A stretch of 64,000 nucleotides of DNA from UBA3537 sp049889395 (GTDB taxonomy: Bacteria > Bacteroidota > Bacteroidia > Flavobacteriales > Flavobacteriaceae). The notes under the pieces were generated by a model, which was not told the DNA's origin, ran no database searches, and was given only the letters and a program-made list of their open reading frames with translations. Shown piece by piece: positions 59,206-64,000 of this stretch. The DNA lies in the NCBI GenBank assembly GCA_049889395.1, contig JBMHDM010000031.1:1-64000 (forward strand), in the 5' to 3' direction. How positions within the stretch are numbered: the first letter of the stretch is position 1; each line of letters begins with the position of its first letter. The translations under genes were made by a program, and so were the position numbers.

Positions 59206-60723
59206 ATGAACAAGAAAGTAATTTTGATGATTTTGGACGGTTGGGGTACATCTCCTGATCCAAAAGTTTCAGCTATTAATCATGCTAAAACGCCATTTAT
59301 TGACAATCTTTATTTACAATACCCAAACGCAAGCTTAAGAACAGATGGCCTACATGTTGGATTACCCGAGGGACAAATGGGCAACAGTGAAGTTGGACAT
59401 ATGAATCTTGGTGCGGGAAGAATTGTTTATCAAGACTTGGCTAAAATAAACTTGGCCGTAAAAGACAATAAACTGATTGATGAGCCTGTTCTGAAGCAAG
59501 CCATATCATATGCTAAAACTCAAAACAAACCTATCCATCTTTTAGGGTTAATTAGTGATGGTGGGGTGCATTCGCATATTGATCACCTCTTTGGCTTAGT
59601 GGATGTATTGGAGAAAAACAACATTGAAAAAGGATATGTTCATGCTTTCACAGATGGTAGAGACGTGGATCCCAAATCTGGGTACAGATTTATGCGTAAG
59701 TTGGAGGCCCGTTTGCAGGATTCTAATGTTGCACTAGCTAGTGTGACCGGACGTTATTATGCTATGGATCGAGATAAAAGATGGGAGCGAACCAAATTAG
59801 CATATGACGCTTTGGTACATGCAAGGGGCGAATTTTCAAATAATATTACACAATCCATTCAAAAAAACTATGAAAATGGTATTACTGATGAATTCTTAAA
59901 GCCAATTATTGCAGTCGATGATGAAAACAAACCATTAGCAAAAATTAACAATGGTGATGTGATTTTGTTTTTCAACTTCAGAACAGATCGTGGGCGTCAG
60001 CTAACTGAAACATTAAGCCAAACTGATTTTTCTGAACACGATATGAAAGCTTTGAAGTTGCATTATGTGACCATGACCAATTATGATGAGAATTTTAAGA
60101 ACATAAATGTCATATTCAACAAAGAAAATATCACAGAAACTTTGGGTGAAGTACTAGAAATCCATGAAAAAACCCAACTCAGAATTGCTGAAACTGAGAA
60201 ATACCCTCACGTAACATTCTTTTTCTCTGGCGGACGTGAGAAACCTTTTAAAGGCGAACAACGCATTCTAAAAAACTCTCCTAAAATTGCCACGTACGAC
60301 CTTCAGCCAGAGATGAGCGCTTTTGAGTTAACCGATGCATTATGTCCTATTTTAGAGGCAGAAAAAATCGATTTTGTATGTCTTAATTTTGCTAACGGAG
60401 ACATGGTGGGTCATACCGGAAATATGACAGCAGCAATTAAGGCCTGTGAAGCCGTTGACCAATGTGTTGAACAAATAATAAATTGTGCCAACAAGCACAA
60501 CTATACTACATTACTAATTGCAGACCATGGAAACTGTGAGACTATGATAAACCCAGATGGATCGCCACACACAGCGCATACCACTAACCCCGTCCCTATT
60601 ATTCTAATTGATAAAAAATTAGATCATATTGAGGATGGAATTTTAGGCGACATTGCTCCTACGATTCTTAAGTTGATTGGTATCGAACAACCTCTGGCAA
60701 TGACCCGAAACCCATTGGTTTAA
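59206..60723 (+). CDS. gpmI: 2,3-bisphosphoglycerate-independent phosphoglycerate mutase
   Basis: The 505-residue enzyme interconverts 3- and 2-phosphoglycerate. The alkaline-phosphatase-like metal site includes MILDGWG (8-14), catalytic Ser61 in MGNSEVGHMNLGAGR (58-72), and the later NFANGDMVGHTGN and ADHGNCE motifs. HAFTDGRDVDPKSG and GRYYAMDRDKRWER mark the transferase domain. The length and order of motifs are typical of manganese-dependent GpmI. Confidence 0.97.
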   Translation: MNKKVILMILDGWGTSPDPKVSAINHAKTPFIDNLYLQYPNASLRTDGLHVGLPEGQMGNSEVGHMNLGAGRIVYQDLAKINLAVKDNKLIDEPVLKQAISYAKTQNKPIHLLGLISDGGVHSHIDHLFGLVDVLEKNNIEKGYVHAFTDGRDVDPKSGYRFMRKLEARLQDSNVALASVTGRYYAMDRDKRWERTKLAYDALVHARGEFSNNITQSIQKNYENGITDEFLKPIIAVDDENKPLAKINNGDVILFFNFRTDRGRQLTETLSQTDFSEHDMKALKLHYVTMTNYDENFKNINVIFNKENITETLGEVLEIHEKTQLRIAETEKYPHVTFFFSGGREKPFKGEQRILKNSPKIATYDLQPEMSAFELTDALCPILEAEKIDFVCLNFANGDMVGHTGNMTAAIKACEAVDQCVEQIINCANKHNYTTLLIADHGNCETMINPDGSPHTAHTTNPVPIILIDKKLDHIEDGILGDIAPTILKLIGIEQPLAMTRNPLV

Positions 60724-60760
60724 ATAGCGGTAAATTTTAGAAAAACAAAAGTCTTTTAAG

Positions 60761-60768
60761 TATCTTTG
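60761..60768 (+). promoter_or_regulatory. -7 box TATCTTTG fixing the map start
   Basis: TATCTTTG lies eight bases before ATG 60777. Its last base is the first base of an in-frame GTG (60768), so that upstream start would lie within the promoter and is unlikely to be used. Confidence 0.5.
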
Positions 60769-60776
60769 TGCTTTCT

Positions 60777-61601
60777 ATGAAAACGCTCAATTTAAAAACT
60801 TTAGAAGAGATAGAGTGCATCCGTGAGAGTGCGTTAATCGTGTCTAAAACATTAGGAATGCTAGCTGGCGAGGTTAAGCCAGGTGTAAGCACTCTAAAGT
60901 TGGATGGCCTAGCTGAAACCTTTATAAGAGATCATGGTGCAATACCAGGTTTTTTAGGCTTATATGACTTCCCAAACACACTTTGTATGAGCCCCAATTC
61001 TCAAGTTGTTCATGGTATTCCAAACGATATACCACTAAAAGAGGGAGACATTATATCCATAGACTGTGGCGCATTAAAGAATGGCTTTTATGGCGATCAC
61101 GCATACACCTTTGCCGTAGGAGAAATTTTACCGGAAACTCAAAAGCTATTGGATGTTACAAAAGCCTCGTTGTATGAGGGGATAAGAGCTTTTAAAAAAA
61201 ATAATCGTGTTGGAGATGTTGGTTTTGCTATTCAAAATTATTGTGAATCGTTTGGTTACGGCGTCGTGAGAGAATTAGTGGGTCATGGTCTAGGTCGAGT
61301 CATGCATGAAGAACCTGAAATGCCAAATTATGGACGTCGAGGTCGCGGGAAAAAATTTGTTGATGGCATGGTAGTAGCTATCGAACCGATGATAAATATG
61401 GGTACTCATCGAATTAAACAACACAAAGACGGCTGGACGATTACAACTAAAGATAATTTACCCAGTGCACATTTTGAACACAATATCGCCCTTGTCAATG
61501 GAAAACCTGAACTGCTTTCTACTTTCTCCTACATCAATAATGCCCTTGGTATAAAAACCAATGAGGAAGACGAATTTAAATCAAATAAGACTCTAAACTA
61601 A
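60777..61601 (+). CDS. map: Methionine aminopeptidase type I
   Basis: From ATG 60777 the protein has 274 residues. It removes the initiator Met from new proteins. The metal ligands lie in IDCGALKNGFYGDHAYTF (two Asp), ELVGHGLGRVMHEEP (His) and MVVAIEPMINMG (Glu), with a Glu near FEHNIALV. It has no N-terminal zinc finger. The product ends with a charged tail (NEEDEFKSNK). Placed after gpmI with its own promoter, it is followed by the DUF3050 gene seven bases later. Confidence 0.95.
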   Translation: MKTLNLKTLEEIECIRESALIVSKTLGMLAGEVKPGVSTLKLDGLAETFIRDHGAIPGFLGLYDFPNTLCMSPNSQVVHGIPNDIPLKEGDIISIDCGALKNGFYGDHAYTFAVGEILPETQKLLDVTKASLYEGIRAFKKNNRVGDVGFAIQNYCESFGYGVVRELVGHGLGRVMHEEPEMPNYGRRGRGKKFVDGMVVAIEPMINMGTHRIKQHKDGWTITTKDNLPSAHFEHNIALVNGKPELLSTFSYINNALGIKTNEEDEFKSNKTLN

Positions 61602-61608
61602 CATCAAT

Positions 61609-62415
61609 ATGACTCAAATTGAACATGTTGAACAGGAATTGCGAACTTTGAGGTATCAGATCAACTCTCACTCATTATACGCTACACTATCTTCAATGGA
61701 AGATATCAAGGTGTTTATGGAGAATCACGTATTCGCTGTTTGGGACTTTATGTCTCTTTTAAAAGCGCTTCAACAACAATTAACTACTGTGGATACACCA
61801 TGGACGCCAAAATCTAACGGAACCGCAGCTCGTTTTATAAACGAAATTGTCATGGCTGAGGAAAGCGATATCAATGAAATGGGAGAAGTAAAAAGTCATT
61901 TTGAAATGTACCTTGATGCCATGGATCAAATCCAAGCCAATACCAATCAAATTGATACTTTCATTAAATCAATTGAACATAAAAAATCAGTTGAAGTTGC
62001 AATGAAAATGGCGGGCTTAAACAAGGTCATTTGCGATTTCATTAATTTTACTTTTGAGACCATCTCAAAGGCCAAGCCTCACTGTATAGCTGCTGCATTT
62101 ACTTTTGGCAGAGAAGATGTGATACCAGACATGTTTTTACAAATTATAGAGCAGTCTAAAACGGGGGTTAACGATAATCAATACAGCAAATTACTTTATT
62201 ACCTAAATAGACATATTGAATTGGATGGAGACGAACATGGACCCATGTCTTTACAAATGATTGACAACTTGTGTGGTAATGATTCTAAAAAATGGGATGA
62301 AGTCTTGGAAACTGCCAAAGCAGCGTTGCAACAAAGAATAGCTCTGTGGAACAGTATAGAGAATGCCATTATGAGTCAGCAAAATTCTGTCCAAATGATT
62401 GATTCTATAACCTAA
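61609..62415 (+). CDS. DUF3050 family protein
   Basis: The 268-residue protein matches DUF3050: LRYQINSHSLYATLSSMEDIKVFMENHVFAVWDFM, read in parts, then SLLKALQQQLT, FINEIVMAEESD and HIELDGDEHGPMSLQM. The His residues spaced along helices recall the heme-oxygenase-like diiron fold. No function is established. It lies seven bases after map, and a 42-base gap precedes the methyltransferase. Confidence 0.9.
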   Translation: MTQIEHVEQELRTLRYQINSHSLYATLSSMEDIKVFMENHVFAVWDFMSLLKALQQQLTTVDTPWTPKSNGTAARFINEIVMAEESDINEMGEVKSHFEMYLDAMDQIQANTNQIDTFIKSIEHKKSVEVAMKMAGLNKVICDFINFTFETISKAKPHCIAAAFTFGREDVIPDMFLQIIEQSKTGVNDNQYSKLLYYLNRHIELDGDEHGPMSLQMIDNLCGNDSKKWDEVLETAKAALQQRIALWNSIENAIMSQQNSVQMIDSIT

Positions 62416-62456
62416 TGTTGTAACATTGTTGCCATAATATTTTACAGACGAAAGCT

Positions 62457-63224
62457 GTGGTCAAATTAATTCTAAAATATATCCCAAGAACAGTCTTAAC
62501 AAGATTAAGCTATTTAATAAACCCACTATTGAGAATTTATTTGAGAGGTTCAAATTATACTGACCCCATAGATGGCTCGCATTTTAGACGTTTTCTGCCT
62601 TACGGATATAAAACAGTACGACACAATGTGTTGTCACCCTCCACCTATTCATTGGAGAGACACAGGCTATTATGGCTGTTTCTAAAAGACAATACTGATG
62701 TACTGACTACCCAAAAAAAAATACTTCATTTTGCACCAGAGCAAGCGTTTTACAAACGCTTCAAAGCCATGAAACATCTGAATTACACAACTACAGATTT
62801 GAACTCTCCTCTGGCAGATGTCAAAGCCGATATCTGCAACTTACCCTTTGAGTCAGATTCTTATGATTTGATATTGTGTAATCACGTTCTGGAACATATT
62901 CCAAACGATCGAAAAGCCATGATGGAACTCTACAGGGTAATGAAACCTGGCGGAATGGGTATCTTTCAAATACCTCTAGATATGAATCGTCAAAAAACTT
63001 TTGAAGATCCAACCATTACTAACAAGAAAGAACGTGCTGAAATATTTGGCCAATATGATCATGTTAGAATATATGGAATGGATTATTTTAAAAGATTGGA
63101 ACAATGCGGATTTAAGGTTGAAAAAGTAGATCACACCAAGACTATTTCTGACGAAGACATAAAAAAATATTGTATAAGCAAAGGAGAATTATTACCTGTT
63201 GTGTATAAACCGCTGAAAGGTTAA
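62457..63224 (+). CDS. Class I SAM-dependent methyltransferase
   Basis: The 255-residue protein starts at GTG 62457. Its C-terminal half carries SAM-binding features: a KILHFAPEQAFYKRFKAM segment where the first loop is expected, YTTTDLNSPLADVKADI, and YDLILCNHVLEHIPNDRKAMMELYRVMKPGGMGIF, read in parts, a Methyltransf_11 pattern. The N-terminal 85 residues are basic and unlike other families known to me. The substrate is unknown. It converges with apbE by four bases. Confidence 0.87.
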   Translation: MVKLILKYIPRTVLTRLSYLINPLLRIYLRGSNYTDPIDGSHFRRFLPYGYKTVRHNVLSPSTYSLERHRLLWLFLKDNTDVLTTQKKILHFAPEQAFYKRFKAMKHLNYTTTDLNSPLADVKADICNLPFESDSYDLILCNHVLEHIPNDRKAMMELYRVMKPGGMGIFQIPLDMNRQKTFEDPTITNKKERAEIFGQYDHVRIYGMDYFKRLEQCGFKVEKVDHTKTISDEDIKKYCISKGELLPVVYKPLKG

Positions 63225-64000
63225 AAGTCATTAAATGACTTGTAAATCAAGTCATTATCACCAGTATCATAAACAATAAAAACTCTCAAAAAAGGACGCT
63301 TTTTTAGAAAGTTAGTCAAGATGTTCAGTGGCATGGTTTGAAGTGCGGTTGCATAGGCGTCTGCGGTCATACAATCTTTTGCAATAACTGAAACACTTAA
63401 AATATTGGTACGACTAGGATATCCTGTTTTGGTGTCAATAATGTGAGTATATCGTCGGCCATTTTCATCAATTTTAAATTTCCTGTAGGTCCCCGAGGTT
63501 GCCATCGATTCATTATTCAATGTCACGGTATCTACAAATTTCAAATCACTATCAAGATCAGGATTTTGAACCCCAACGACCCAAGGGGCTCTTTTTTGAG
63601 TATTGATGCCCTTGCAGCGTATCTCGCCACCAATTTCTATCAAATAGTGTTTAATATTATTAAACTCTAAAAATTTTGCAACAACATCTACTCCGTATCC
63701 TTTTGCTATGGCATTGAAGTCCAGTTGTGTAAGTTTGGGTTTTACAATTTTCGTCTCTTTTAATTGTACTTTTTCTAGACCCACATGCGTCATTAATCTA
63801 TTAATTTTTAGACTGTCAAGCTGTTCAATAGTTCCTTTTGGGCCAAAATCCCAAGCATTAACAACTGCTCCAATGGTGGGGTCAAAGGCGCCATTAGTAT
63901 CTTCAAAAATTGATTTTGAACTCAAAAAAACGGTTTTGAAATGAACATCTACTAAAGCACTATCAGATTTGTTTACTGTTGATATTATTGAGTTGGGTCT
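63221..64000 (-). CDS. apbE: FAD:protein FMN transferase (5' end off window)
   Basis: The frame is open to the right edge, so the N terminus is missing; about 259 codons are present. It attaches FMN to a Thr of target proteins such as the Rnf/Nqr subunits in the envelope. DTNGAFDPTIGAVVNAWDFGP is the ApbE motif (read in two parts), followed by LDFNAIAKGYGVDVVAKFL, the EIGGEIRCKG segment and RRYTHIIDTKTGYPS with the flavin and metal ligands. IAKDCMTADAYATALQTM is also typical. A start at the TTG near 63925 would cut off conserved sequence. Confidence 0.94.
   Translation of the reverse strand, partial: RPNSIISTVNKSDSALVDVHFKTVFLSSKSIFEDTNGAFDPTIGAVVNAWDFGPKGTIEQLDSLKINRLMTHVGLEKVQLKETKIVKPKLTQLDFNAIAKGYGVDVVAKFLEFNNIKHYLIEIGGEIRCKGINTQKRAPWVVGVQNPDLDSDLKFVDTVTLNNESMATSGTYRKFKIDENGRRYTHIIDTKTGYPSRTNILSVSVIAKDCMTADAYATALQTMPLNILTNFLKKRPFLRVFIVYDTGDNDLIYKSFNDF

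Noticed and set aside
1..64000. Search for tRNA, rRNA, CRISPR arrays, insertion sequences, phage or toxin-antitoxin genes
   Set aside because: No cloverleaf-like sequence, spaced direct repeats, transposase or integrase was found by reading; intergenic gaps are too short to hide large elements.

Overview
The window comes from an AT-rich member of the Bacteroidota, most probably a Flavobacteriaceae species. The signs are a giant SprB/PKD-repeat surface protein, a secreted nuclease with a type IX secretion (T9SS) C-terminal domain, repeated TAnnTTTG promoter boxes, almost no Shine-Dalgarno sequences, and familiar flavobacterial gene clusters. No tRNA, rRNA, CRISPR array, insertion sequence or phage gene was seen. 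No gene-free stretch exceeds 300 bases; the longest is about 160 bases and holds the trp leader.

Layout. Positions 1-9442 (minus) are the N-terminal 3,147 codons of a giant repeat protein whose end lies beyond the left edge. Next are a small secreted repeat protein of the knotted septoil type and a T9SS-exported endonuclease I. Positions 11.1-14.5 kb hold a sugar-nucleotidyltransferase-like gene, a minus-strand thiol/sulfur operon (TlpA lipoprotein, redoxin, two rhodaneses) and YceI. Positions 14.5-20.96 kb are a complete trpEGDCFBA operon preceded by a leader peptide with tandem Trp codons and a terminator/antiterminator pair. Positions 21-29.5 kb are housekeeping genes (Gmad2 lipoprotein, yaaA, rluD, PASTA protein, ddl, coaD, SulP, NUDIX, pyrE, SRPBCC, birA). 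Positions 29.6-34.4 kb are an rsfS-ftsH-LUD-cdsA-psd-acbP cluster. Positions 34.4-47.5 kb carry valS, DUF1573, an aminotransferase, murB, aqpZ, a Cys4 peptide/ECF sigma/Nramp-like module, lipA-gap, lpxK, a NIF3-family gene and a degenerate zinc-ribbon coiled-coil protein.

Positions 47.6-56 kb contain msrA and a tight kynurenine-degradation operon (kynU, kmo, RidA-type deaminase, semialdehyde dehydrogenase, SDR, haaO, ACMSD-type decarboxylase), coupled to an O-methyltransferase. The remainder, to 64 kb, holds tatA, a CarboxypepD_reg-like protein, pepE, a GNAT acetyltransferase, an M48 protease, gpmI, map, a DUF3050 protein, a methyltransferase and a 5'-truncated apbE.

The genes give a coherent picture: tryptophan synthesis under probable ribosome-mediated attenuation, and 28 kb away a route that degrades kynurenine through 3-hydroxyanthranilate to 2-aminomuconate and beyond. 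The points most worth a second look are the trp attenuator, the Cys4/ECF/Nramp-like module with missing metal-binding motifs, the SDR with an altered catalytic tetrad in the kynurenine operon, the higher-order repeat architecture of the giant protein, and a lipoprotein reading frame with no ATG/GTG/TTG start.
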